Below are positions 23,501-37,727 of a DNA stretch of 64,000 bases, piece after piece; within the stretch, counting starts at the first letter, position 1; each line of letters opens with the position of its first letter. A program made the translations under genes and the position numbers. The stretch lies in contig CM055837.1 in the NCBI GenBank assembly GCA_029582265.1, positions 21,240,967 through 21,304,966 on the forward strand. The letters are read 5' to 3'. The notes under the pieces were generated by a model, which saw only the letters and a program-made list of their open reading frames with translations, did not search any database and was not told the origin of the DNA. This DNA is from Zoroaster sp. YZ-2022 (Eukaryota; Echinodermata; Asteroidea; Forcipulatida; Zoroasteridae).

Positions 23501-26438
23501 GCTTTATGTGAGAGAGGTGTTTATTTATTATAAATGGAGACTCATCTTGTTATTTTTATTTCCAGCCTCCCAACCACCCTTGTAGCTCATGTTCTTGGCA
23601 CACTCACCCAGCACATTACACAGTGCAGACCCCATGCTACAACCCAGTGCAGACCCCATGCTACAACCCAGTGCACACCTAATGCCACAACCCACAAGAG
23701 ACCCTCGGATACTACAACAAATAAAACACAACAAACTCTTGATGATATAGAAACATTGTACCTCTGTTCATCATTCAATTATCCCATCAACAAATTTGCT
23801 GAGGAAATATGTGAGAATGACAGGGATATTGTGGTGGGATCGTCCAGTGTAGTGCCAAGTGTAAAGCAAAGTTTGATGCAAGCCCTTGAGAGAGTTGGTA
23901 TTCAGGTTTTGGAATTTTCTAGCAATGAGGTAAGTATTGAACCATCCAGCATTTGTTTTTTGTCATTTGATTTCCTCAATTGTTTTCAATCTTATCTTGA
24001 AATATTGTCACAAATTTGTAAATTTGAGGCTTATAATATACCTCTGAATACACAAATAAAAAAAAATCCTGTATCTCGATCATCAGCTATCGCTGAGGTC
24101 TACCTCATGAATCGTTGATACCTAATGCAGTAAATGTGGGGTATCCATGGGATAACATGTGGCAGCTCTTGATTAAGGCAAAATACATTACATAACCTTT
24201 AAGAAAAATCAGCATTGACTGGATACAATAACTTTAATTTCTTTGTTATATATATATCAGGCAGATTGCGCAGAGATATTGATACATTATGCTAACTTAC
24301 TATGTAAGACATTGGCATGGCTTCTACAACTTGGTGTATTGTCCAACCAAGAGATACTGCAGTCTAAATTCACTGACAGTTTAAAGGTAGAGAACATTCA
24401 GACATTATATGAAATCTGCTTTGTAAGAGTGAAATGTTATTATTAAGATATTATTGTGTATCATGTTTATTCTGGAACTATACTCTTATATACTCCTGGA
24501 ACATCTGTTTCACAAAATGGTAGGAAAAATGTAAAATCCACCATTCCTGCTTCAGTTTTATATTCTCCATTGTTATGTAAATTACAATTTTAAAGTAAAT
24601 AATTTACCCAATTAGAATCATCATCAGTAAACAAAGGTTTATCTGGGGGCTTTATTGAAATTTTTTTTGGCTTGTTTTTAATTTTGTATTTTGTTGTTTG
24701 TGCCAGACATTACTCAAGAGAGTGACCTTAGCTCTATGTAACCTCTGGCACAAAAATGACAATGAAAACACCAGAATCCAGTCATTATCATCTCTACTTA
24801 TTGCCTTGAATGGAATGATAACCTGGGACCACCCAACTGCAGGTGTAGTGACTCAGGACTCTACAAGATGGCTCGTTGATACTTGTAGATGTATTACTTC
24901 AAGAGAATTACTTGATGTGCTGTTAGAGATGGTTCAGAAAAAGGTAATTTTTATCTATTTTAACCAAAGTAAAATGTTTGTTTCAAAAAAATAGTGTGAT
25001 GTCATGGTATGGTGGAAAAAAACCCAATGAATGTGATAAATCAACAACTCTGTTCCTGCTTTGAGTTAAAACGTGCAAATTATATTACATCTAGCCCGAC
25101 TACAAAATGAAGTGTATCGTATAGATACTACAGTGATAATTGACAATGTTTACAACCTACCACCAAGCAGGTATATGACGTCATACTTCTTTAAGTGTTA
25201 CTGCTTGAAGCTTTTTACATTTTTTGTAGGGGAGCAACAGTACATCCAGTAAGAGTGGAACATCCAAGATGGCTTCTAAAGATCCCTTTGGTGATGACTT
25301 CATGGATACAGATTTTGATGCTGATTTCAAGGATGATGATAATGATGATTTTGACTCATTTGATGTGAATAGTAATCTTACTGAAGATAGTGTCAACCAG
25401 AAAGGTAAGACTTACACATACTGTATGATAAATCTAAGTAAAGAAAAATCCCAAAGTCTGTACAGAAAAATCTACTTCTTCATACAACTAAATGTCTATA
25501 GACAAATTATGACATGACACTCAGAGAAGGTAGAACATTGGTAATTACCTGATTACAAAATTTTTATCCGACAACAAACTTGATTTGTGATTGGTAAAGG
25601 TTCCTGAAATACTATTTTGTTTGAAGTGCTCTCATATCAGAAAAACACAAACAAATTTGCAACTTTTTGAGAAAATATTTTTCTATAAAAACTGTGAATG
25701 TTTTTTTGGCATTTTTATCACTTAGAATTCACATTGAGCTGAAACATTTACAGGTTGGTTATTTAATGTATTTCTTGATTCAAATAAAGTATTAAGCCTA
25801 CTCATAGAAGCAGTTTGTCAACATTACTAATTTTGTACTTAAAGCCGCATAATAAAATGACCAACCAGTCTTGATTGACTGGACTAGCCTCTCAGGAACT
25901 AAATTGTTTTAATTAAAAAAAAACAGGTTGCCTTAGTCTCCTGTCTTCAGATTTACTCAGTGAGTGTGAACAACTGGCCCTGAAGGCAGCACAGTTTCTT
26001 TGTTCTTGGTGTCTTACTGGAGCAGGAATGTCTCAGGATCATGGAGTCAGTAGTCGATCCGGACACCACCCTTTTGATGTACAAGAAAAACTGCTTGATC
26101 TCTTTGAAAAAGATGTAAGTTTTTTTAATTTATTTTTTTTATTTGGTATTGTGTATTTAAATCAGATTTGTCACTTTTTATGGAGAATAAAGGATAAGTA
26201 AAGACTATTTGCAAGGATACCATGTGAAACATTTTTGTGAAGCATTGAATGTTTATCCATGTGTCTTTGTGCAGGTATGGGATCCAAATGAAGCATTTGA
26301 TGTTCAGTTGGTAAGCTTTCTACCATAACAAACAAGTATTTTGTTAATGATTAGTGTTGTTGGTTTAATTTTGTTTAGTGTAGGTTTTAAGTTCCAAACA
26401 GTTCAGCAAATTAATATTTGAGTCTTGCTCTTCAAGCA

Positions 26439-26499
<61 letters not shown>

Positions 26500-29400
26500 T
26501 ACTTGTTCGGACATAGGGCGACCGACTTCTATAGAAATTGCTATTTCTCTGCGTTAAGGCGACCGTTATATATATAGGCCTTAGCTGACATGACTTTATT
26601 GTACTTCCCTGCCACCTATAATCTGTCTCAATTCAAACGCAACATCAATATTCATCTTACTACTTTTTGGTTTCTTCTTCTATTACCCCCTTTCCCCTAT
26701 TTAGCCCTCACCTTGAGTGGCCTGTAAGGCCTTGTGATTGGCAACTACTCATAACAAAAAATTAAAAAGATTACTATTGACAGACATTACTATTATTGTC
26801 TCATTAACTTTTGTCTGACACATGACTACAGACTCTTGACTGACATCACTATTATTGTCTCATTAATGTTTGTCTGACACATAACTACAGACTCTTGACT
26901 GACATCACTATTGACTAACTTGACTCACTTTTCCCTTGTGTAGTTTTTCATCATTGCAGAAGCATTCATTAGATCTGATGAGAAACCAGATGATGCAAAT
27001 ATCAACGGTCTTATTTATGCATTGAGGTAATTAATAATCACCTTGAAAACCATTAAACTCTTAGTATAAAGAAATAAATATGTAGAAAATCTGTCTGTGA
27101 TAGGTTCCCCTAATTGGTTGGCAATGTTTTGAGAAAATAATTATTATATGGGCCAGGATATATAATTTATGTACAGAAGCCTTGGGATTCTGTTGAATCC
27201 TGAACATAATTCTGGAAATAATAAAATCATATTTTGAATATATATTGATAATCAAACAACCATTCACATTATTACATTGACAATCAAACAACCATTCAAG
27301 TTATTACATTGACAATCAAACAACCATTCAAGTTATTACATTGACAATCAAACAACCATTCAAGTTATTACATTGACAATCAAACAACCATTCAAGTTAT
27401 TACATTGACAATCAAACAACCATTCAAGTTATTACATTGGCAATCAAACAACCATTCAAGTTATTACATTGACAATCAAACAACCATTCAAGTTATTACA
27501 TTGACAATCAAACGACCATTCAAGTTATTACATTGGCAATCAAACAACCATTCAAGTTATTACATTGGCAATCAAACGACCATTCAAGTTATTACATTGG
27601 CAATCAAACGACCATTCAAGTTATTACATTGGCAATCAAACCACCATTCAAGTTATTACATTGGCAATCAAACGACCATTCAAGTTATTACATTGACAAT
27701 CAAACAACCATTCAAGTTATTACATTGACAATCAAACGACCATTCAAGTTATTACATTGACAATCAAACAACCATTCAAGTTATTACATTGGCAATCAAA
27801 CAACCATTCAAGTTATTACATTGACAATCAAACAACCATTCAAGTTATTACATTGACAATCAAACAACCATTCAAGTTATTACATTGGCAATCAAACAAC
27901 CATTCAAGTTATTACATTGGCAATCAAACAACCATTCAAGTTATTACATTGGCAATCAAACAACCATTCAAGTTATTACATTGGCAATCAAACAACCATT
28001 CAAGTTATTACATTGGCAATCAAACGACCATTCAAGTTATTACATTGGCAATCAAACAACCATTCAAGTTATTACATTGGCAATCAAACGACCATTCAAG
28101 TTATTACATTGGCAATCAAACGACCATTCAAGTTATTACATTGGCAATCAAACCACCATTCAAGTTATTACATTGGCAATCAAACGACCATTCAAGTTAT
28201 TACATTGGCAATCAAACGACCATTCAAGTTATTACATTGGCAATCAAACGACCATTCAAGTTATTACATTGGCAATCAAACGACCATTCAAGGTATTCTT
28301 ATTATTAAATTAAATTGACAAGATAGTAAATTGACCAATGATACTGGTTATATTGCTGAATTATTTCTGGAGATTTGCCACATACATTCTTGCATTTGTT
28401 CCTTTGTAATGCTTATTAAGGACATTTCATAGTGATTGCATATTATTTCTTGACAACCTGAAATAGGACTGTTGCATCCCACCATCGTAAGGACCATGAA
28501 TTGTGTGCAGCAACCCTTAAACTCCTCTCCAGACTGATACCATTCCTAAAGTGTGACACACCAGTCATCTCCCAGGAGCTCGAACAAACCAGAGATTATG
28601 CATTGCGGCTCATTGCAGCTTTTTGGTAAGCAGCATAATAAAAATAGTGAATATTTTGTAAAGCTGTAAAGAAAACAATTGTACACAACAATACAAACAT
28701 ATCTGTGTACATCATAATTGCATAGTCCTGTGATATTTATGTTTCTGTGTAAATCCATGGTCATTAGACTATTTCTGTGCAATTCCTCTGTACAATGCCT
28801 GTAATGTTTTATGTTAAAATTAGTTCAGAGAATCTGATATTTCTTCCTTGATCACCAGGAAACTTCAACGTGAAGGTGACTACACTGCCCCAGTGCAATT
28901 AGCCATCGCCCAATGCATGTATGAACTCATCGTCATTGACCCCACAGGAAGATGGACTCTCTTGAGGTCAAAGGTCAGAGAGAAAGGTCAAGGGGACAAT
29001 GATCCAACTGTTCATGGGGAATTTTGTTTGTTTCTGAAAGATGGAAGTAGTCATGCTGTGAGAATGTATATGGCATCTGCCATCAAATGGTAAGTACACA
29101 CCATCAGACCAATAAGAGAATGTACATGGCAGCTGCCATCAAATGGTAAGTACACACCATCAGACCAATAAGAGAATGTATATGGCAGCTGCCATCAAAT
29201 GGTAAGTACACACCATCAGACCAATAAGAGAATGTATATGGCATCTGCCATCAAATGGTAAGTACACACCATCAGACCGATAAGAGAATGTACATGGCAT
29301 CTGCCATCAAATGGTAAGTACACACCAGCAGACCGATAAGAGAATGTACATGGCATCTGCCATCAAATGGTAAGTACACACCATCAGACCGATAAGAGAA

Positions 29401-32400
29401 TGTATATGGCATCTGCCATCAAATGGTAAGCATCTGCCATCAAATGGAGTGTCGTGGCCGAGCGGTCTAGCGCACCGAAATCAAGTTCTGGTGTTGCCAG
29501 CAGCAGGGTGTGGGTTCGGGTCCCGGTCGTGACACTTGTATCCTTGAGCAAGGTACTTAACCATAATTGCTTCGTCCTTCGGATGGGACGTAAAGCCGTA
29601 GGTCCCGTGTGTTGTGTAATGCACGTAAAAGAACCCAGAATAAAGAGGCTTGTCCCGGTGTTTCTGGTTGATTTGGCTGCAAATTGCGCCACCGCGCTCT
29701 CTCATTGTGGGCGCTTTGATTATGTACATTATAATTCCTCCTTTACAAATCCCACATCTGGTTGTTATTTCAAGTGACCGGCGCCTTTGAATGGGTCTCC
29801 AGATACTGTGCGCCTTATAAATGTTCTGTTATTATTATTATTATTACACACCATCAGACCAATAAGTCTACAATGGTGAGATAGTATTTTGTTGTTCCAT
29901 TATGTACATTTTTACACTTTATTTAAAAATGTCTGGTTGAGATTACCCAAGTGGAATGTCTAAATTACTTGCACCTATCCTGTTCTGACTCTTAAAACAG
30001 TATGGAAACACTAGCTGCCTTCCATATCCCTAGTTGAAACTTCTTGTATTTAAAAGCATTTTAGCGGATGAGTTTAGCACAGGAATTAAAGATGCCCAGA
30101 ATATATGAGTTAACTAACAACATGTGAATCATGTGGTCCAAGCCCAGAATATATGAGTTAACTAACAACATGTGAATCATGTGGTCCAAACAAATACAAA
30201 AGAAAAACTGTTCTATAACTATGGCTTATTGGGGCATTTGTTGGGTATTTATCTTACAGGTAGTACCCATACTATGGCTTATTGGGGCATTTGTTGGGTA
30301 TTTATCTTACAGGTAGTACCCATACTATGGCTTATTGGGGCATTTGTTGGGTATTTATCTTACAGGTAGTAGCCATACTATGGCTTATTGGGGCATTTGT
30401 TGGGTATTTATCTTACAGGTAGTACCCATACTATGGCTTATTGGGGCATTTGTTGGGCATTTATCTTACAGGTAGTAGCCATACTATGGCTTATTGGGGC
30501 ATTTCTTGGGTATTTATCTTACAGGTAGTACCCATACTATGGCTTATTGGGGCATTTGTTGGGTATTTATCTTACAGGTAGTACCCATACTATGGCTTAT
30601 TGGGGCATTTCTTGGGTATTTATCTTACAGGTAGTAGCCATACTATGGCTTATTGGGGCATTTCTTGGGTATTTATCTTACAGGTAGTAGCCATACTATG
30701 GCTTATTGGGGCATTTCTTGGGTATTTATCTTACAGGTAGTACCCATACTATGGCTTATTGGGGCATTTCTTGGGTATTTATCTTACAGGTAGTAGCCAT
30801 ACTATGGCTTATTGGGGCATTTGTTGGGTATTTATCTTACAGGTAGTACCCATACTATGGCTTATTGGGGCATTTGTTGGGTATTTATCTTACAGGTAGT
30901 AGCCATACTATGGCTTATTGGGGCATTTCTTGGGTATTTATCTTACAGGTAGTACCCATACTATGGCTTATTGGGGCATTTGTTGGGTATTTATCTTACA
31001 GGTAGTACCCATACTATGGCTTATTGGGGCATTTGTTGGGTATTTATCTTACAGGTAGTACCCATACTATGGCCTTATTGTGGCATTTCTTGGGTATTTA
31101 TCTTACAGGTAGTAGCCATACTGCCTATATACATTACTCAATCAGTTACAATTAGTGATTGTGTTATTACTGTGATGTGTTTTTTCACCTAAACCCAGAG
31201 GCTCAATAAATTAACATGTAACGTTAGCATACACTTAACATTTTGAAATACATTTGATTAGATAATTTCAATGCATTTTTGGTTTTATTGCAGCCTTTTC
31301 TGTAGTGATGGTAGAGATGGATTAGTCAGCAAATGTTTTACTAAAGAGGTTCAGAATCAAGCATTTGACACAGTGTACCAGGCAGTCCAAGATGCTATGG
31401 AGGTCAAGGTAATATACTGCTATTATGGTACAGGAGCCATCTTATTTTCTCTTCCATGCAAGTCCAGAATACCAAGTAGAGGCTTAAATAGAAATAGGCT
31501 GGACCCCTTCTATGTATTACTATGATACTTGTTTTGCATTCAGGGAAGATGACAAAGCTGGCTGCAGCATGACTATAAGATCTATCATTTCAGACATTTG
31601 TACAAGATTAAGTTTACAGATGTGACCATCCACCACGAACGGGCTGTAAAGTCGCACATGTTGATTTAGCAGTACGGCTTGAAATGCATGAAAAATCAGT
31701 CGGTTGGCCATTTTGGTATTTTTTTAGAAATGAAAATTTTGAAATATTCTCTTTTAGTTCTGAAAATTTCAGAATTAAATTCAATTTCAAAAATCATGAA
31801 AATCACGTTTTCTTTCGTGAAATGAGTTCATAAATCTGTACAAAATGTAAGTTTATATGAAGTTTATATGAAAGTGTAAGTAATTAGTGTAATGACTTTG
31901 ATACACCATAACTTCGCGTAGGAATGACTTGTGTTTGGTATCATTTTAAACCTTATGATATACTCTTTCCAAAAATATATGAACCTCCAAATGTGAAATT
32001 TTCGCCTTTACAGCCCCTTTGTGGTGGATGGTCACATATTTGGAAAATCCCTTCATATAATCAATCATGAAAAGAACCAGACAGGACAGTTTAATTTACA
32101 GACTATTTACTTTCCAGGGGCTTGAAAAGTAACCTTCAGTTTGACAGAAATATACATTTTAGAGCTCAGTTGACAAACAAATATTGTAGATTTTTTGACA
32201 ATACAGAACTTTTTTGGTTTTCAGATGTCATTACCGGTGGCTGTTTCATGCATAGTGTTATATGTCTTTAAATAATTATTTCATTCTGTACATAACAATG
32301 CTCTTTTCCCAAATTGATTTTGAATTCATAAAACTGGACTTTGCTAAAACTATATATATTTGGATATACAGCATGAACTTTTCATGTGTACTCTTTGGTT

Positions 32401-35400
32401 TCCATAGGGACGAATGAGTACTGAAGTACAAGCAGAAGAATCAGCCAATCGTACAGCTAGCCTATTGTCTACTCTGTCTACCATCGCTTGTTACAGTCCT
32501 GTATGTGAGAAGAAGACGTTGTTTGCTCTGATGCAGGCTGTGAAACTCAATGGTATCAACATCTCAATCATGAGTAAGGTGAGGTTTTCATTGGCTTTTT
32601 CTTCAGTAATATACATTCAAAGGAATGTACTGTATTAAAACCTTTACTGTAGCTGTAATGGACATTTTGTATGGGATACGAAGGCCAGGAGCCACAGCCA
32701 GAGAAAACATTTTCCAGCTAAGATAATCCGCCCAATATTGCTGATCCTAATCGTTGTCTTTGCTCATTAGGGCACTGGTGATATACCACAATTGTATAAC
32801 GCAGGGATTAAACAAACAATGATTTAAACCAGGGAATCAACATAATTTGGGATCAAACATACTTTTCACTTTTCATTTTCAAAGGTTCTACAAAGCATAT
32901 CTGATAGCCTACACTACACCTCAGTCATTATATTCATGGAGTCCCATTTAAGTTACCTCATTCATCAATGGCTTCTAGAGAAGTATGTACTTCCAGAATT
33001 CCCTTATCAGCTCTTGGGATGTCAAACTGAAGTAGATTTCTACCGGTAAGGTTTCTTTTAAGATTCATCCTTAGAAAATCATGATGATAATGAGAAGATA
33101 TTAGGCACTCATTTTGTCACCTATCAGATTGATTTTTCCAGAAAAGAAAGTCATATTTTTTATTCATGCCCGAGGCACTCATGAATTTTTATTTTACAGT
33201 GCATTGGTTAAATGTTATAGTCATCTCTAATTACCAATTTGTTTTCTAGGAAGTATCACAGAGCAGTTGTCCCTCATCTCGTCATGTTGCAGAGTCTAGA
33301 TACAGTACATGACATTGCACACTCCCTGAATACTGATTGGACAAAACTACTGATGGACTCCTTCTCACAATCCATTGTTCATATTCTGCCTCTGTTTGGT
33401 CACACGAGGGCAGTAGAGGAGGATGTTGAAAATACAGAGTACCAAGAGAGGCGTAGTGATGCTGTCAAGGGCTTAGAAACACTGGAAAGAAATCTTGGAA
33501 AAGATGTCAGTACTTTAAAGAACCTCTTTCTTAACTAATTTACTCAAGAGCCATTATAATTTGAGGTTTTTTAAGCAAGAAATGAAGAGATATTGCATGT
33601 ACACTGTAGGACAGTAAGTGTGAAACAATATTCCATTCTTAGTGGCCTGTCGTTTAAAGCATCAATTACCTTTTTTTATTATTATGGTTTATTAATTACA
33701 AGAAATGTCAGTGATATTTGCTTCATTCATGTATTCCCTCCAATTTCTTGCCAAATTAGCACACAATTGACGGTGAAATGATATTACCATTATATGGTTG
33801 TTTTACTTGTTTTTTAGGTGATTGACAGCATGATACAAGGCAACCTTGATCACATTGTTGTTGAACTACTTGCCATGTTGTATGAACCTCACTCTAAGGG
33901 ATGTGATGTTTCTTTATTTACAAGGTATGGATGTCTTCTTTGTCTAGTTTCTGCTTGTTTTTCACTGTATGACTGACTAACTTTCTGTCTCTCAACCAGT
34001 TTGTCAGTTTGTATATTCTCTGTCTGTCAGTGTTTCTGTTGATGTCTAACTGACGGACTCTCTACGTGTCTGTCTTGTTAGTCCATCAGTACTTGTGTTA
34101 ACATAGTATGTAGTCAAGTATTATTTTATGGCATTTTGTGCTGATGTGTATTTTATTCATCTGTGTGATTAATATAGTGACACCGATCCGGAACCCAACC
34201 CCCCTTTCTTCACTTCCTACACAATCAAAGCAACTTTAGATTACCTGACGAAGTGCCATGGTGGTAGCCGAACTCTTACTTTGGTCTCACTTCTTGCCAA
34301 GACACCGGTGAGTGAGATAGATAGACAGGGTGATAGATATACTGATAGGTAGACAGGGCGATAGATATTCTGATAGATAGACAGGGTGATAGATATACTG
34401 ATAGGTAGACAGGGCGATAGATATCCTGATAGATAGACAGGGTGATAGATATACGGATAGGTAGACAGGGCGATAGATATTCTGATAGATAGACAGGGTG
34501 ATAGATAGATAGACAGGGCGATAGATATTCTGATAGATAGACAGAGTGATAGATAGATAGACAGGGTGATAGATAGATAGACAGGGTGATAGATATACTG
34601 ATAGATAGATAGGGCGATAAATATACTGATAGACAGGGCGATAGATATACTGATAGATAGACAGGGCGATAGATATACTGATAGGTAGACAGGGCGATAG
34701 ATATACTGACACTATGAACATCTCCTCCGTGAATGCACCGTGAAAGCTCGGTGAATTGCACTTTTTCCGTGAAAATGCATTTTCACGGCGAGTTCACGGT
34801 GCTTACGCCCCAGTGGTTTCGTTCACGGTGTTTTCACCGAGTATTCACCGAGTGTATGTCTCCTATTGTTATACAGTGGATTTAATCCCTATTGCACTGA
34901 CACAAAAGCAAGGCATGGTTTAGGCTTTTAGTAGTAATAACCTCTCCCATTGTGCGCTTATCTTGGATGAATGGATTAGTTTAGTCAAAACACACGCAAC
35001 GTAAATAATACATGCCGAGTCTGTACATAGACGCGCATGCAGCGTAGCGCCGGATATAATTATAGCATTGACGCATTGATCGTCGATTCGTGTCGCTGTA
35101 CCGCATACAAACGCATGTTATAAAAATGTACATTACGTGGCCAGGGCTGAGGCTTCGCTTTTGGTGGTCGCCAACATGCTGTCAAAGGGTCGACTAGCAA
35201 AAAAAAGAAAAAAAAAAAGTGAACTGAATACTGCCACATCCAAATGCATAAAACTTGATGTTTTTCGGTTAACATTGTGTTTTTTATTTATTGTTTTAAT
35301 TTGGTGACATAAACTGTAAGTGTTGCAATACTGTTTTTATGAGGCCAACATATCGTCCATGTACGTAATTAGCCGCACTCGTGAAATGACGCACTTACCG

Positions 35401-37696
35401 CTGGCTTAGCATTTCTCGGAAAATTTACAAAACTATGGCGTATTACTGGTTGCATAAACTTATCCAAGTCATGCTTGTTACAGAAATAAAAATTATAGTG
35501 AAACAAATATGGTTAAGTGTCTTGCTCAAGGACACAATTGTCACGGCCAGGATTCGAACCCACATTCTGCTGCTAACACCAGAACTTGAGTCCGGTAATC
35601 TAGACCGCTCGGCCACGACACTTCACAAGAAAGAAGATGCAGGCCGTTTTATTTATTTTCCAAGATGGCCGCAAAAATTTAAATCCAAGAATGGTGCCAA
35701 CTAGCTGTGGAGGTCGAAAAGTGGATATCTGCTTTTCAGCTTTCTAAATATTGAAAAAGCAGATTGAACGTTGTTGCAAGTGCCTTTTTCCGCTTTTCTT
35801 TGTCTTTAAACAAGTTCAGCTTTCTGCCTTTTTGCTTTTCGGTTTGAAGACAAGCACGGTAAATTTTTGCTACTTTTCTGCTCGATTAGACTTTTTGTTA
35901 CACAGTGGCACAAAAGTGGTTTGTCAACAAATTTGCTCATTATTTCTTAGCGGCTTCATGTACCGGTAGGTCATTGAAAATTCAAGACATGATTCGAACT
36001 TATGGTCCGATATCATGAGACAATTTTGGTGACGTTTAATAAAAGCGTTGTGATTTTTTGGCAAGGATTTCTAAGAAAGAAATCTTTAACGATGAGACAC
36101 AAGGAATGAATCTGAATCTGGTACACGCTGCACGCCGGTCGACCCCAGGCCGGACGTGCGGACGCTGCTCGGCCGGGCAATCTCTGTGGTTCACTGATCG
36201 ATATTGGGCACCTCGCACTTGAGCAAAGAGTCTCAAATTTGTCAACAAATTTGCTCATTATTCTTAGCGGCTTCATGTATGTTATTGAAAATTCAAGACA
36301 TGATTCGAACTTATGGTCCGATATCATGAGACAGTTTTGGTGACGTTTAATAAAAGCGTTGTGATTTTTGGCAAGGATTTCTTAAACAACTCTACAGTGG
36401 AAGTCAGTCGTTGTGCAAAGTGAAGTCTTAAATTTGTTAACAAATTTGCTCATTATTTCTTAGCGGTTCATGTAGGTCATTGAAAATTCAAGACATGATT
36501 CAACTTATGGTCCGATATCATGAGACAATTTTCGTGACGCTTAATAAAAGCGTTGTGATTTTTTGGCAAGGATTTCTAAGAAAGAAATCTTTAACGATGA
36601 GACACAAGGAATGAATCTGAATCTGGTACACGCTGCATCGCGGTCGACCCCAGGCCGACGTGCGACGCTGCTCGCCGGGCAATCTCTGTGGTTCACTGAT
36701 CGATATTGGGCACCTCGTGCTTGAGCAAAGAGTCTCAAATTTGTCAACAAATTTGCTCATTATTTCTTAGCGGCTTCATGTATGTTATTGAAAATTCAAG
36801 ACATGATTCGAACTTATGGTCCGATATCATGAGACAGTTTTGGTGACGTTTAATAAAAGCGTTGTGATTTTTGGCAAGGATTTCTTAAACATCTCTACAG
36901 TGGAAGTCAGTCGTACTTGTGCAAAGTGAAGTCTTAAATTTGTTAACAAATTTGCTCATTATTTCTTAGCGGCTTCATGTAGGTCATTGAAAATTCAAGA
37001 CATGATTCGAACTTATGGTCCGATATCATGAGACAATTTTGGTGACGTTTAATAAAAGCGTTGCCAGGATTTTTTTGGCAAGGATTTCTAAGAAAGAAAT
37101 CTTTAACGATGAGACACAAGGAATGAATCTGAATCTGGTACACGCTGCACGCTGGTCGACCCCAGGCCGACGTGCGATTCGCCGGGCAATCTCTGTGGTT
37201 CACTGATCGATATTGGGCACCTCGTACTTGAGCAAAGCGTCTCAAATTTGTCAACAAATTTGCTCATTATTTCTTAGCGGCTTCATGTATGTTATTGAAA
37301 ATTCAAGACATGATTCGAACTTATGGTCCGATATCATGAGACAGTTTTGGTGACGTTTAATAAAAGCGTTGTGATTTTTTGGCAAGGATTTCTTAAACAT
37401 CTCTACAGTGGAAGTCAGTCGACTTGTAAAGTGAAGTCTTAAATTTGTTAACAAATTTGCTCATTATTTCTTAGCGGCTTCATGTAGGTCATTGAAAATT
37501 CAAGACATGATTCGAACTTATGGTCCGATATCATGAGACAATTTTGGTGACGTTTAATAAAAGCGTTGTGATTTTTTGGCAAGGATTTCTAAGGCCATGT
37601 TTTTTTAATAACTTGGATTACGGAATCGCCGCTCGAAAAAATCGCGTTTCTGAAAAAAATTAAAAAAATCCCCGCCCGAAAAATCAAATTTTGTAG

Positions 37697-37727
<31 letters not shown>

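Noticed and set aside
27405..28318. Long overlapping open frames (up to 183 residues) with repeated [23 protein letters not shown] peptides
   Set aside because: They are the three frames of one 32-bp non-coding minisatellite inside an ATM intron.
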